A stretch of DNA of 45,017 nt, from assembly GCA_900317545.1 (NCBI GenBank), contig ONHE01000020.1, positions 1 to 45,017 of the forward strand, written 5' to 3'. The position numbers were made by a program, and so were the translations under genes. The notes below the pieces were generated by a model. The model was not told the origin of the DNA. It was given only the letters and a program-made list of their open reading frames with translations, and ran no database searches. Below, in pieces: positions 17,909 through 26,926 of this stretch (its first letter is position 1; each line of letters begins with the position of its first letter). Source of the stretch: an uncultured Prevotella sp. GTDB lineage: Bacteria; Bacteroidota; Bacteroidia; Bacteroidales; Bacteroidaceae.

Positions 17909-19192
17909 TCAGAGCGTGATTTCAGCCGACCCGAAGCATCGGTGGTGGTCCCGGTCATAGATGACGCAGAACTGACCCGGTGCCACTCCATGGATTTTAT
18001 CCTCCGAATGGATCATCGCCTCATGATATCCGGCTGTCGGGAAAGCCGTCTCGCCGCACTCGGCCCCAGTGGTGTCGACCGCCGGAACGGCTGCTGCTGT
18101 CAGCGGTTCGATATAGCCTCGATGGAACTCCGGGGTGTGGCGGATCTTGAACGTGATCGGAATCCAGTTGGAAGATGAGGAGGATGAGGGGATGAAGGGA
18201 TGAGAGGATGAAGGGATGAGAGGATGAGAAGATGAGTTGGGCGAGGAGGATGAGGGATCAGCCTGGCCGGTTTCGTTGTGCCCGACGAGATCTGCGGCCG
18301 CCTCGGGGGCAACTGTCAGCCAGTGGAGGTCATGCACCCTGAAGTCCTGCTTGTAGGCAGTCTCGGGATCATAGCCATGACTGACGTAGAGCACATTGTG
18401 CTCCACATCTTTTCGGATCACAAACCAAGGACCGCCGCCCAGCCCCAATCCCTTGCGCTGGCCGATGGTGTGGAACCACAAACCGCGATGTTCGCCGATC
18501 CTGCGGCCGGTTTCCATCTCGATGATATCGCCCGGCTGCTCGCCGAGGTAGCGTCGTAAGTATTCGTTATAGTCGATCTGTCCGAGGAAGCAAATGCCCT
18601 GACTGTCCTTGCGGCGGGCATTGACGAGATGCTCGCGCTCGGCAATCGCCCGGACCTCTTCTTTCATCATGTGCCCGATGGGGAACAAAGCCTTGCGCAG
18701 TTGCCAGTCATATATCTGTGCCAGAAAGTCGGTCTGATCCTTCACGGGATCAGGACTCGTGGTCAGCCATTTGCGTCCCGCGATCCACTCCGTCTGCGCA
18801 TAGTGGCCCGTGGCGATCAGATCATAGTCGTGGCCCATCTTCTCATCGAAGGCGCCGAACTTGATCAGTCGGTTGCACATCACGTCCGGGTTGGGCGTGA
18901 ATCCGGCTTTCACCTTCTCCATCGTGTATCTCGTCACCTGATCCCAGTATTCTCTGTGGCAGTCGACCACCTGCAACCGGCATCCGTAACGAGCCGCCAC
19001 GGCGGTCGCCATTTCCAAGTCTTCCTCGCTCGAGCAGTTCCATTCCTCCTGCTCCTCGGGCCCAATCTTGATGTAAAAGCAATCGGGATGAAGGCCTTGA
19101 CGGGCCAGCTCACAGACAACCACACTCGAATCGACGCCTCCGGAAAGGAGCACCGCAATTCGCTTATCTCGGATTTGATCATATTGTATCAT
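17909..19192 (-). CDS. mnmA: tRNA-specific 2-thiouridylase with a low-complexity insert
   Basis: MnmA puts sulfur on U34 of tRNA-Lys, -Glu and -Gln. The PP-loop is [12 protein letters not shown] (residues 15-26). The two catalytic cysteines are C106 ([12 protein letters not shown]) and C201 (DSQGICFLG). The C-terminal beta-barrel is recognisable ([28 protein letters not shown]). At 427 residues it is about 50 longer than usual. Residues of about 311-342 are an insert made almost only of Ser, Pro, His, Ile and Asn, encoded by a GGATGA repeat. The core domains look intact, so I expect an active enzyme with a flexible loop. The start is 4 nt from a -7 element (19197-19204), so the mRNA may be leaderless. 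An Ala/Thr-rich loop at about 365-390 also looks expanded. Confidence 0.92.
   Translation of the reverse strand: MIQYDQIRDKRIAVLLSGGVDSSVVVCELARQGLHPDCFYIKIGPEEQEEWNCSSEEDLEMATAVAARYGCRLQVVDCHREYWDQVTRYTMEKVKAGFTPNPDVMCNRLIKFGAFDEKMGHDYDLIATGHYAQTEWIAGRKWLTTSPDPVKDQTDFLAQIYDWQLRKALFPIGHMMKEEVRAIAEREHLVNARRKDSQGICFLGQIDYNEYLRRYLGEQPGDIIEMETGRRIGEHRGLWFHTIGQRKGLGLGGGPWFVIRKDVEHNVLYVSHGYDPETAYKQDFRVHDLHWLTVAPEAAADLVGHNETGQADPSSSSPNSSSHPLIPSSSHPFIPSSSSSSNWIPITFKIRHTPEFHRGYIEPLTAAAVPAVDTTGAECGETAFPTAGYHEAMIHSEDKIHGVAPGQFCVIYDRDHHRCFGSAEITL
18171..18256. repeat. Degenerate GGATGA repeat inside mnmA
   Basis: About ten imperfect units (GGATGAG, GGATGAA, GGGATGAA) lie within the coding sequence. Read on the mnmA strand, they encode the Ser/Pro/His-rich insert without breaking the frame. 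Confidence 0.85.
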
Positions 19193-19196
19193 ACGG

Positions 19197-19204
19197 CAAA
19201 ATTA
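19197..19204 (-). promoter_or_regulatory. -7 element for mnmA
   Basis: TAATTTTG on the reverse strand, only 4 nt from the mnmA ATG. No CAA is found at the usual -33 spacing, so this is a partial match. Confidence 0.4.
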
Positions 19205-19364
19205 CACAAAATAATCGAAAAACGACACTCGCAGCTGTTGAAAAACAGACCGCAACGCAGCTCCGGGGGATCCACTTACAAGAATCAACTCCGCCATAAT
19301 AATCGTATTCGCTCACCGAGCACCTCTGCAGAACACCCAAAAAGATTTAATTAATGTTAAAAAT

Positions 19365-19372
19365 GGGGGGGG
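19365..19372 (+). repeat. Homopolymeric G8 tract upstream of the SusC promoter
   Basis: Eight consecutive G lie in AT-rich DNA, 39 bp before the -7 element of the SusC gene. Such tracts can change length by slippage. Confidence 0.7.
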
Positions 19373-19411
19373 TAAAAGATCAAAAAGCAAACAACTCTAT
19401 AATTAATTTCC

Positions 19412-19419
19412 TATATTTG
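19412..19419 (+). promoter_or_regulatory. -7 element for the SusC-SusD operon
   Basis: TATATTTG, 38 nt upstream of the SusC ATG. No TTG is present at 19-21 bp upstream. Confidence 0.55.
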
Positions 19420-19457
19420 TGAGGATAATTATTATTAAACCTTAAAGAGAGAGATTT

Positions 19458-22400
19458 ATGAAAAGACGACTAACAATGACTCTTGCCGGGCTATTGCTGT
19501 GTATAGGAATGGCGCTGGCGCAGACGCAAGTCAAGGGAATCGTGGTGTCTCAAGAGGATGGAGAGCCCATTGTCGGGGCTTCCGTCATGATTGTAGGCAC
19601 CAAGATGGGTACTGTTACCGACGTGAATGGCAATTTCTCTTTGAATGCCGAAAGAGGAAAGAAGCTTCGCGTCACTTATTTGGGCATGGTTCCCAAGGAT
19701 GTGACAGCTGCTGACAACATGCGCATCGAGCTCACGCCCGAAGACCGGACCTTGAATGAAGTTGTGGTCACCGCCATGGGCATCAAGCGCGAAGCGAAGG
19801 CATTGGGCTTCTCTGCCACCTCCGTAAAAGGCGAGGAAATGGCCCAAGCACGCACCAACGACATTATGTCGAGTTTGGCCGGCAAGGTGGCCGGAGTGCA
19901 GATCACTTCCTCATCGGGTGATCCCGGCGGCTCCAAGTCGGTGATTATCCGCGGTATCAGTTCGCTAAGCGGCAACAATCAACCGTTGTATATCATCGAC
20001 GGCGTGCCTCTCACCAATGCGGCCGTATATGGTGACGATGGACTGAACAAAGGCTATGACTTCGGTAATGGCGCCTCGGCCGTCAACCCAGACGATGTAG
20101 AGAGCATGACTATCTTGAAAGGTGCAGCCGCCACAGCCCTCTATGGCAGCCGCGCCGCCAATGGTGTCATCTTGATTACCACCAAGAGTGGCTCCAAGCA
20201 GAAGGGTGTCGGCGTGGAATACAACGGCGGCCTACAGTGGGAACAGGTGATGCGTCTGCCCCAGATGCAGAATGAGTTCGGCATGGGATGGTATGGTGAG
20301 AAGACCATGCTGGAGAACGGATCGTGGGGCCCAAGATTCGATGGCTCTTTCCTGCGCTATGGAAACGTTTACAATAATTCACAGCAACGCAAGAGCTATG
20401 TAGCCATCCCGGACAACCTGAGGGATTTCTACGATACCGGATTCCGCTACAACAACAGCGTCTCATTCAACGGCGCCAGCGACAAGAGCACGTATTTCGT
20501 GTCGCTGTCACAGATTAGCGACAACGGAATCATGCCTACCGACGCCGACAGCTATCGCAAGTACACGTTCTCGGCACGTGGAAGTCACAAGGTAGGAGAT
20601 GTGACCATCAGCACGTCACTCAACTATGCCTATCAGCATAACAACTTTGTGAGCACCGGACAGTCGAAGACTTCAGTAGGAAACGCATTGGCGCAGACGC
20701 CGCGCGACATCAGTATCGTTGAGTTTGCCGACCTCACTAACCCGTTCCATTCACCCGGTTATTACTATACACCGTATGGAGTGACCAATCCTTATTATAT
20801 ATTGGAGAACTTCAAGAACGAGTATGAGAGTGAGCGTTTCTATGGAAAACTACAGGTAGACTATGATTTCCTGAAATATTTCAAGTTGACCTACCGCTTC
20901 AGTCTGGATACGAACACCGGGCAACGCAATTTAGGCGAGCCTAATCTGTCAGCCATGTTCGTAGGGACGCCCAACTATGAGGACTGTCTGAAGGCGCTTA
21001 CGGGAACGGTCGAACAGCAGACAACGCGTCAGAGGGAGATCAATCAAGACCTTATGATCACATTCGACAAGGACTTGCCCTACAATCTCCATGTGAATGC
21101 CATGGCCGGTTTCAATGGGAACGAGCGCAAGTATAGCTATCTGCAAGGTACGGTGACCAACCTCAGCATTCCAACTTATTTCAATCTGAGTAATTCAGCG
21201 GAGAAGCCCACACTGAAACAGTATATGTCACTGCGCAGACTGATGGGTGTCTATGGACAGGCCGAACTGACCTGGCGAAACATGGTTTATCTGACACTTA
21301 CGGCCCGTAACGACTGGTCATCCACGCTGCCTGCCGGCAACCGTTCGTTCTTCTATCCCGGCGCTACGGTCAGTTTCCTGTTTTCGGAGCTGTTCAATGA
21401 TGAGTTGAGAAAGACCATCAACTTTGGCAAATTGAGAATTGCGTGGGGTAAGACAGGCAATGACGCGAGTGTCTATATGACCAACTCCGTCTACGCACAG
21501 GCCCTGGCCAACTCGAGCGGATGGGCCGACAGCAAGTTCCCCTTCACCAAGACTTCCACCAATGCTTATTCGTTAGGCAACATCTTAGGTAGCTCCACCT
21601 TGAGTCCGGAGATGACGACCGAGCTTGAGTTTGGATTGAACATGGCCTTCCTGCAGAATCGTCTGTCGTTCGATGCATCTTACTACAACCGCACGAGCGA
21701 CAAGCAAATCTTGTCCCTGAACATGGATCCGGCTTCAGGATATACGGCTCAGAACATCAATATCGGTAAGGTTCGCAACCACGGCATTGAGGCTTTGGTG
21801 ACGGTGGTGCCTGTTCGGGTGCGCAACTTTGAATGGAGTCTGTCATGGAACTTTACCAAGAACTGGAACAAGGTGATAGATCTGCCCGACGAATTAGGCG
21901 GCGAGGCAAACATCTACGGATTGTCAGGCGGCACCGGACTGTATGCCGTCGAGGGCAATGAGATGGGCGTATTCAAGGCTTACGTGCCCAAACGGAATCC
22001 GGAAGGAAAGATCGTTGTCGACAACAAGGGTCTTCCCGTCAAGGGAAATCAGGAGATTGTGGGCAGCATCAACTACAAGTACCAGATGGGCTTCAACAAC
22101 ACACTGACCTACAAGGACTTCTCGCTCGCTTTCAATGTCGACGTGCGTCATGGAGGCGTGATGTATTCCCGTACGAAGGCCATCAACTATTTCGTTGGAA
22201 ATGCGATCCAGACTGCTTACAACGACCGCAATCCGTGGGTGATACCCAACACGGTAACGGAAGTCGGAAAGGATAACTCCGGCAATCCAATCTATGCTGA
22301 CAATAACATTGCACTCAATGCCACCCAGATCTACAACTTCTGGAACGACGGCGGCGAATTGCTGGATCGAGGCTTCCTGATCAGCAAAAGCTACGTGAAA

Positions 22401-22637
22401 CTGCGCTCCTTAGTATTCACCTGGAATCTTCCCAAACGGTGGTTCAACAAGATTTTCATCAAGGGAGCAAGCCTGTCTGTCTTCGGAAACAATCTGCTGA
22501 TGTGGACACCGTCGGACAATACGTTCGTCGATCCAGAATCCTCTTCGTTCGGAAATGACCTTCGTGGCAACTATGGTGAATATTCCACCAATCCGAGCTC
22601 GCGCAACTTCGGTTTCAATGTGAACGTTAAATTCTAA
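19458..22637 (+). CDS. SusC/RagA-type TonB-dependent outer-membrane transporter
   Basis: This 1059-residue outer-membrane protein imports a large ligand using TonB energy. It has a signal peptide (1-21, ending in ALA), a carboxypeptidase-regulatory-like domain (about 24-95, VKGIVVSQEDGEPIVGASV), the SusC signature LNEVVVTAMGIKRE, a plug domain (GKVAGVQITSSSGDPGG, then PLYIIDGVPL) and a C-terminal barrel ending NFGFNVNVKF with the usual terminal Phe. It is followed 19 nt later by the SusD gene and two lipoprotein genes. No glycosidase, protease or regulator is linked, so the substrate is not obvious; the gene order resembles the Bacteroides thetaiotaomicron BT2261-BT2264 peptide-importing complex (from memory). 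Confidence 0.95.
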   Translation: MKRRLTMTLAGLLLCIGMALAQTQVKGIVVSQEDGEPIVGASVMIVGTKMGTVTDVNGNFSLNAERGKKLRVTYLGMVPKDVTAADNMRIELTPEDRTLNEVVVTAMGIKREAKALGFSATSVKGEEMAQARTNDIMSSLAGKVAGVQITSSSGDPGGSKSVIIRGISSLSGNNQPLYIIDGVPLTNAAVYGDDGLNKGYDFGNGASAVNPDDVESMTILKGAAATALYGSRAANGVILITTKSGSKQKGVGVEYNGGLQWEQVMRLPQMQNEFGMGWYGEKTMLENGSWGPRFDGSFLRYGNVYNNSQQRKSYVAIPDNLRDFYDTGFRYNNSVSFNGASDKSTYFVSLSQISDNGIMPTDADSYRKYTFSARGSHKVGDVTISTSLNYAYQHNNFVSTGQSKTSVGNALAQTPRDISIVEFADLTNPFHSPGYYYTPYGVTNPYYILENFKNEYESERFYGKLQVDYDFLKYFKLTYRFSLDTNTGQRNLGEPNLSAMFVGTPNYEDCLKALTGTVEQQTTRQREINQDLMITFDKDLPYNLHVNAMAGFNGNERKYSYLQGTVTNLSIPTYFNLSNSAEKPTLKQYMSLRRLMGVYGQAELTWRNMVYLTLTARNDWSSTLPAGNRSFFYPGATVSFLFSELFNDELRKTINFGKLRIAWGKTGNDASVYMTNSVYAQALANSSGWADSKFPFTKTSTNAYSLGNILGSSTLSPEMTTELEFGLNMAFLQNRLSFDASYYNRTSDKQILSLNMDPASGYTAQNINIGKVRNHGIEALVTVVPVRVRNFEWSLSWNFTKNWNKVIDLPDELGGEANIYGLSGGTGLYAVEGNEMGVFKAYVPKRNPEGKIVVDNKGLPVKGNQEIVGSINYKYQMGFNNTLTYKDFSLAFNVDVRHGGVMYSRTKAINYFVGNAIQTAYNDRNPWVIPNTVTEVGKDNSGNPIYADNNIALNATQIYNFWNDGGELLDRGFLISKSYVKLRSLVFTWNLPKRWFNKIFIKGASLSVFGNNLLMWTPSDNTFVDPESSSFGNDLRGNYGEYSTNPSSRNFGFNVNVKF

Positions 22638-22656
22638 CCTAAAGACAGAATTCTAT

Positions 22657-24150
22657 ATGAAAAAGATATTATTTTTAGCTGCTATCGGAACCATGTTGCT
22701 GTCAGGGTGCGATCTCGACATCAACGAAGATCCGAACTATCCCGCCTCAAGCGAGGTGACTACTGACCTCGTATTTCCAGCGGTCGAGAACGCGATTGCC
22801 GATGCTTCGGGCGACCAGATGTTCAACTACGCGGGCTTCTTTGCACAATATTTCGACCAAATGCCAGAGGCCAACCAGTACAACGACGTGGCCGAGCTGC
22901 ATTTGGATGAGAAGTCCGACTTGTTCGTCCGTTGCTACCGCAGTCTCTATGCGGGTGCTCTGGCCGACATCGCCGACATTCTGAAGCGCACGGAGAATAC
23001 TTCTGATATCTATGCCTGCACGGTGATGCGCGCGCTGACCTATCAACTGCTCGTCGACAACATGAGCGATGCACCTTACTCAGAGGCTCTGATGGGCTCT
23101 GCCAATGCCAAACCCAAGTGGGACGATGGGCAGACTATCTATGAAGGCGTGCTGAAAGAGTTAGACGAAGCCGAGAGCAAACTGACGGGCGAAATCATGA
23201 CGCTCACCGACCCGATGCTCAATAAGAACATGAATCAGTGGCGGGGATTTGCCAATGCCCTGCGCCTGCGCATGTACATGCGGCTCATCGACGGCAATGT
23301 GGATGCCTCGGGCTATACGGCAAAAGTGAAAAAACTCGTCGCCGACAACAACTTCTTCAAGGGCGATGTCGCATGGGATGTCTTCAGCAATGCAGAGGGC
23401 CAGTACAATCCCTGGTATCAGTCGAAGTTCCGCCTGGGCACCGCCAACCACTGCGCAGCCCTCCCGTTGGTGTCCTATTACAAGATCACCTCTGATCCTC
23501 GTATCAGTTTTGCCCTCGCCAAAGCCTCCAAGAGCAAGGAGTATGTGGGCCAGATACCAGGCTCGAAAACCACGATGAAGGAATGGCAGAAGGGAACAGC
23601 ATGGAAGAATGAGGACGTGAGCGCCATCAACTATACGCCAGCCATCTCCATGCCCATCTTCCTTTTCACCCAGAGCGAGCTTCTCTTCCTGAAAGCCGAA
23701 GTGGAACTGCGCTTCAACAATAACGCCGCCGCGGCCAAGGCAGACTATGATGCAGCCGTGAAGAATGATTTCACCTGGCGAGGCGCTGAAGGCGTGGACA
23801 AGTTCTTAGCTGGAAATGCAGTCAACTTTGACGCACAACCAACGACGGCCGACAAGCTGAAATTGATCTACATGCAGAAGTGGGTGGCCCTCTTCTATCG
23901 TGATCATATGGAGGCCTGGTCAGAAGCCCGCCGCACGGACACACCTGCTCTCTCTTCCAAGAGCGCCAAGGATATCTTCACCGATTCATCAGTCTATACG
24001 CCCGGCGAGTTTGTGGAGCCGGCGGTAGACTATATCGTAGCCGGCGGATTGGCCAAGCGAGTGCCTTATCCTTCGACAGCCCGTCAGCTCAATGAGAACA
24101 CTCCGCCGATCAAACTGTTGAGCGACAAGGTGTTCTGGGATGCCAAGTAA
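22657..24150 (+). CDS. SusD/RagB-family outer-membrane lipoprotein (SusD-like_2 type)
   Basis: The 497-residue protein has a lipoprotein signal with lipobox LLSGC (Cys18). DINEDPNYP right after the anchor and the helical TPR-like body (MRALTYQLLVDNMSDAPYSEAL, then LYRDHMEAWSEARRTD-like C-terminal segments) are characteristic of the SusD-like_2 branch. It forms the lid of the SusC transporter and binds ligand at the cell surface. It is the second gene of a four-gene operon: SusC ends 19 nt before it and the next lipoprotein begins 33 nt after it. Confidence 0.93.
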   Translation: MKKILFLAAIGTMLLSGCDLDINEDPNYPASSEVTTDLVFPAVENAIADASGDQMFNYAGFFAQYFDQMPEANQYNDVAELHLDEKSDLFVRCYRSLYAGALADIADILKRTENTSDIYACTVMRALTYQLLVDNMSDAPYSEALMGSANAKPKWDDGQTIYEGVLKELDEAESKLTGEIMTLTDPMLNKNMNQWRGFANALRLRMYMRLIDGNVDASGYTAKVKKLVADNNFFKGDVAWDVFSNAEGQYNPWYQSKFRLGTANHCAALPLVSYYKITSDPRISFALAKASKSKEYVGQIPGSKTTMKEWQKGTAWKNEDVSAINYTPAISMPIFLFTQSELLFLKAEVELRFNNNAAAAKADYDAAVKNDFTWRGAEGVDKFLAGNAVNFDAQPTTADKLKLIYMQKWVALFYRDHMEAWSEARRTDTPALSSKSAKDIFTDSSVYTPGEFVEPAVDYIVAGGLAKRVPYPSTARQLNENTPPIKLLSDKVFWDAK

Positions 24151-24183
24151 TGATGTAAACAGTTGAATTCAAACAAGAGTAAT

Positions 24184-24897
24184 ATGAAAAAGATCACTTT
24201 TATATATAGCTTCCTGCTGTGCATGACGGCTCTGACCCTCGCCTCATGCAATGATGATGACGGCCAGATGACTGACACGAAGATCACCTATTATATGGCA
24301 TTCGAGATCCAGGGGGATGAATTTGTGCAGGTGCCTATCGGCACTCCGTACACAGATCAGGGATGTAAGGCTACGATCAACGGGCAGGATTGCACCTCCC
24401 GCATCAAGACAACGGGGGTGGAAACCATCAACGTGAACAAGGCCGGACTCTATTATATCACCTATAGCGGCGTGAACGATGACGGCTACGGAACGTCAGT
24501 CACCCGCACGGTGGCAGTCTGCGACCCTGCCATCACAACGGATATCAGCGGCGCTTACAAGACTGCCGAAGGCACTTATCGGCTTCGCGAGGGTGCCACT
24601 ACGGCCTATCCCGGCTGGGGGGTGACCATTCGGAGAGACGCTCCCGGCATCTTCTACGTGTCGGATATCCTCGGCGGCTATTATTCCTTGCGTGCTGCCT
24701 ATGGCGATAGTTATGCCATGAAAGGGTACATACAGTTGCTGGCCGACAACTCCCTGGAGATCATTTCGGGCGATGTTGCCGGATGGGGCGACTCCTTCAC
24801 CGACTTCAAGGACGGCAAGTACGACCCTGCCACAAAGCAACTTTCGTGGTGCGTCACCTATGCCGGAATGGATTTTTATGTGGTATTGGCATTATAA
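24184..24897 (+). CDS. Surface lipoprotein of BT_2262-like type
   Basis: This 237-residue lipoprotein has the lipobox LASC followed by NDDDG, the acidic context that favours surface export in Bacteroidetes. An Ig-like (DUF5011-type) domain comes first (about 35-115, VPIGTPYTDQGCKATINGQD). A C-terminal beta domain follows (about 120-237, DISGAYKTAEGTYRL, then GWGVTIRRDAPGIFYVSDILG). From memory this layout matches BT_2262, an accessory lipoprotein of a SusCD complex. I start it at 24184, where the signal peptide begins, rather than 21 nt upstream. Confidence 0.75.
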   Translation: MKKITFIYSFLLCMTALTLASCNDDDGQMTDTKITYYMAFEIQGDEFVQVPIGTPYTDQGCKATINGQDCTSRIKTTGVETINVNKAGLYYITYSGVNDDGYGTSVTRTVAVCDPAITTDISGAYKTAEGTYRLREGATTAYPGWGVTIRRDAPGIFYVSDILGGYYSLRAAYGDSYAMKGYIQLLADNSLEIISGDVAGWGDSFTDFKDGKYDPATKQLSWCVTYAGMDFYVVLAL

Positions 24898-24914
24898 CTT
24901 AACGAACAACTGAT

Positions 24915-25439
24915 ATGAAGAAATATATTTCATTTGCAATGATGGCTCTGATTATGGGCTTTGGTTTCGTCTCCTGCGATCCCGAGACCAATGAGGAGGC
25001 TGGTGGAACCGCCGTGGAGAAAATGGCTGGCTTCTGGGATGTGAACATTATTGCCCTTGACGACAACACGGGGGCGGAGTTGGACAATGTTGGCACGAAA
25101 CACATGATGACCTACAACACCGTTGAAAACATAGCTACCGAGATGTGGCTTGATGATGAAAACGATTTCTGGGGCATGAAGATGAAAGTGGATGTCAACT
25201 ATGACGCCCGCACGTTTGCAAGCGTAGCCAAGCCTTACGCTGCCGGCACCCAGGAGACGGCCACCATTATCGACGGCCGGGTGCTGGAAGGCGCGGCCAA
25301 GAACGTGCATGGCATGCCCAACGACAGCATTGTGTTTACGGTTAAATTCAGTGACAACAAATTTGCGAAATACGGATTCCAGCACACTTATCGCATAGAA
25401 GGCCAGCGCCATACAGGCTTCTCTCCGGAGAATGAATAA
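24915..25439 (+). CDS. Small lipoprotein, lipid-binding-family-like (BT_2261 position)
   Basis: This 174-residue lipoprotein has the lipobox FVSC (Cys21) and a single beta-barrel-like domain beginning VEKMAGFWDVNIIALDD and ending FGFQHTYRIEG-like. The pattern fits the Lipid_bd family (PF12888), in which binding of lipid has been proposed from structure only. It is the last gene of the SusCD operon, 17 nt after the previous stop, and is followed by a terminator. Together with the other three it forms a probable four-component surface complex. Confidence 0.7.
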   Translation: MKKYISFAMMALIMGFGFVSCDPETNEEAGGTAVEKMAGFWDVNIIALDDNTGAELDNVGTKHMMTYNTVENIATEMWLDDENDFWGMKMKVDVNYDARTFASVAKPYAAGTQETATIIDGRVLEGAAKNVHGMPNDSIVFTVKFSDNKFAKYGFQHTYRIEGQRHTGFSPENE

Positions 25440-25496
25440 TCCGATAAGGTCTGCCATGCGCTGATTCCATCAGCGTCTATGGCGGTCCATAGCATG

Positions 25497-25535
25497 ACGG
25501 GTTCCAGCATATTGACAATGCGGAACCCGTTTTTC
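25497..25535 (+). terminator. Terminator of the SusC-SusD operon
   Basis: ACGGGTTCC (25497-25505) pairs with GGAACCCGT (25522-25530), with an inner GCAT/ATGC helix, then TTTTC. Confidence 0.8.
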
Positions 25536-25675
25536 GTATCCCTGTAGTCAGCCTCCGCCTCCTACATGACCCACTTCTCTCTTAGTCCCAGTATGGTTTA
25601 AGTCAGGATCGGTCATAGAAGTCATGAATTTCCGCTAACCATTTATACCATAGTGATTTACGCCATCGGCCGATT

Positions 25676-25807
25676 GTCCTATTTCTCCGGCTCGCGCGGA
25701 GCTATGCTTTCGGCCGTCCAAAGCTATCATATCGGCGCCCCGGAGCTATGCTTTGGACGGCCGAAAGCATAGCTCCGCGCAGCGGGTATGATAGCTCTGT
25801 CCAAACG
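25676..25807 (+). repeat. 22-bp-period repeat array B with a perfect 30-bp inverted repeat
   Basis: Five clear units start at 25698, 25720, 25742, 25764 and 25786, with a decayed one before them. Orientation order is forward, forward, forward, reverse, reverse. The exact core GGAGCTATGCTTT occurs at 25698 and 25742 and its reverse complement at 25764. Positions 25694-25723 and 25751-25780 are perfect 30-bp inverted copies separated by 27 bp. Confidence 0.9.
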
Positions 25808-25916
25808 ACCCCATTCATGCCCTCTCCATACACCGATGAGACGCCCTCTGAAGACGATAATGGTTAAAAGTTCACAAATATATGCTCCAACCGATACAAT
25901 ATAGCTCCGAACGCGC

Positions 25917-25943
25917 TATATTTGTGATATCAAAACGATATCA
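25917..25943 (+). promoter_or_regulatory. Promoter and TSS-overlapping palindrome of the SPFH gene
   Basis: The -7 element TATATTTG (25917-25924) is followed at once by TGATATC (25925-25931), a 5-bp spacer and GATATCA (25937-25943). The palindrome covers the expected transcription start, as an operator would. Confidence 0.55.
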
Positions 25944-25973
25944 ATACAACATCTTGATCTAACACATTAGTTT

Positions 25974-26915
25974 ATGGAAAAGAAAGAGTATGCATTCAAA
26001 GGGATGGCCGTCAACGGCTTCTTAGCCATCACATTGAACTTAGCCCTCGTCATCGTCGCCGCAGTGCTGACGGGTGTGGGCATTGAGTATGAGAACCCAT
26101 TGAAGATCATCGTCGGGCTGATCCTTCTGCTCGTCGGGCTGTTCTGCTTCAAGGGCTTCATCATGCTCGAACCGAACGAGGCCCGCGTGATGATGTTCTT
26201 CGGAAAGTATAAAGGCACGTTCACCCGGGTGGGCTTCTTCTGGGTCAATCCGTTCATTACGACCAAGAAACTCTCGCTGCGCGCACGCAACTTAGATGCC
26301 GAACCGATCAAGGTGAATGACAAGCAGGGCAATCCGGTCATGATCGGACTGGTGCTCGTGTGGAAACTTTGCGACACCTACAAGGCCATGTTCGAGATCG
26401 ATTCGCAGACGATGGCCAGCGGGGGAACATCGGTCGGACAGAACGTAAGCAGCATCATGCGCGCCTTCGAGAACTTTGTCAAGATCCAGAGTGACGCAGC
26501 CCTCCGTCAGACGGCCGGTCTCTACTCCTACGACAACAATGAGACGAAGGACGAGCTGACACTCCGCGGCGGCGGCGACGAGATCAACCACCAACTCGAG
26601 CACACGCTCGACGAGCGGCTGGCCATGGCCGGAATTGAGATCGTGGAGGCACGGATCAACTATTTGGCCTATGCACCCGAGATCGCCGCAGTGATGCTCC
26701 GCCGTCAGCAGGCCGATGCCATCATCGCCGCGCGGGAGAAGATCGTCGAAGGCGCAGTGGGTATGGTGAAGATCGCCTTGGAGAAACTGTCAGCCGAAGA
26801 GGTGGTCGATCTCGATGACGAAAAGAAGGCGGCCATGGTGAGCAACCTGATGGTGGTCCTCTGTGGTGATGACACCGCACAGCCCATTGTCAACGCCGGG
26901 ACGCTGAACATGTAA
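25974..26915 (+). CDS. SPFH/band-7 domain membrane protein
   Basis: The 313-residue protein has two N-terminal membrane segments (about 13-38 and 45-62). A band-7/SPFH domain follows (about 65-240; LEPNEARVMMFFGKYKGT, VGFFWVNPF, LDAEPIKVNDKQGNPVMIGLVLVWKL), then a helical segment rich in Ala and Glu (AVMLRRQQADAIIAAREKIVEGAVGM). SPFH proteins assemble into membrane scaffolds; a specific role is not known. The 59-residue ribbon-helix-helix gene begins 11 nt after the stop, an arrangement I recall from other Bacteroidales. Confidence 0.9.
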   Translation: MEKKEYAFKGMAVNGFLAITLNLALVIVAAVLTGVGIEYENPLKIIVGLILLLVGLFCFKGFIMLEPNEARVMMFFGKYKGTFTRVGFFWVNPFITTKKLSLRARNLDAEPIKVNDKQGNPVMIGLVLVWKLCDTYKAMFEIDSQTMASGGTSVGQNVSSIMRAFENFVKIQSDAALRQTAGLYSYDNNETKDELTLRGGGDEINHQLEHTLDERLAMAGIEIVEARINYLAYAPEIAAVMLRRQQADAIIAAREKIVEGAVGMVKIALEKLSAEEVVDLDDEKKAAMVSNLMVVLCGDDTAQPIVNAGTLNM

Positions 26916-26926
26916 ACTGCCGCTCC

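Larger units (their letters stand above)
25440..25973 (+). other. Intergenic region with terminator, repeat array B and SPFH promoter
   Basis: No gene is supported. The region holds the operon terminator (25497-25535), about 140 bases with nothing recognised, array B (25676-25807) and an AT-rich promoter region (25873-25943) containing two inverted repeats. Confidence 0.7.

Noticed and set aside
19205-19330. Possible further 22-bp array between mnmA and the SusC gene
   Set aside because: Only AGCTCCG-like fragments are present, the central ATA/TAT is lost and no 22-bp step can be followed.
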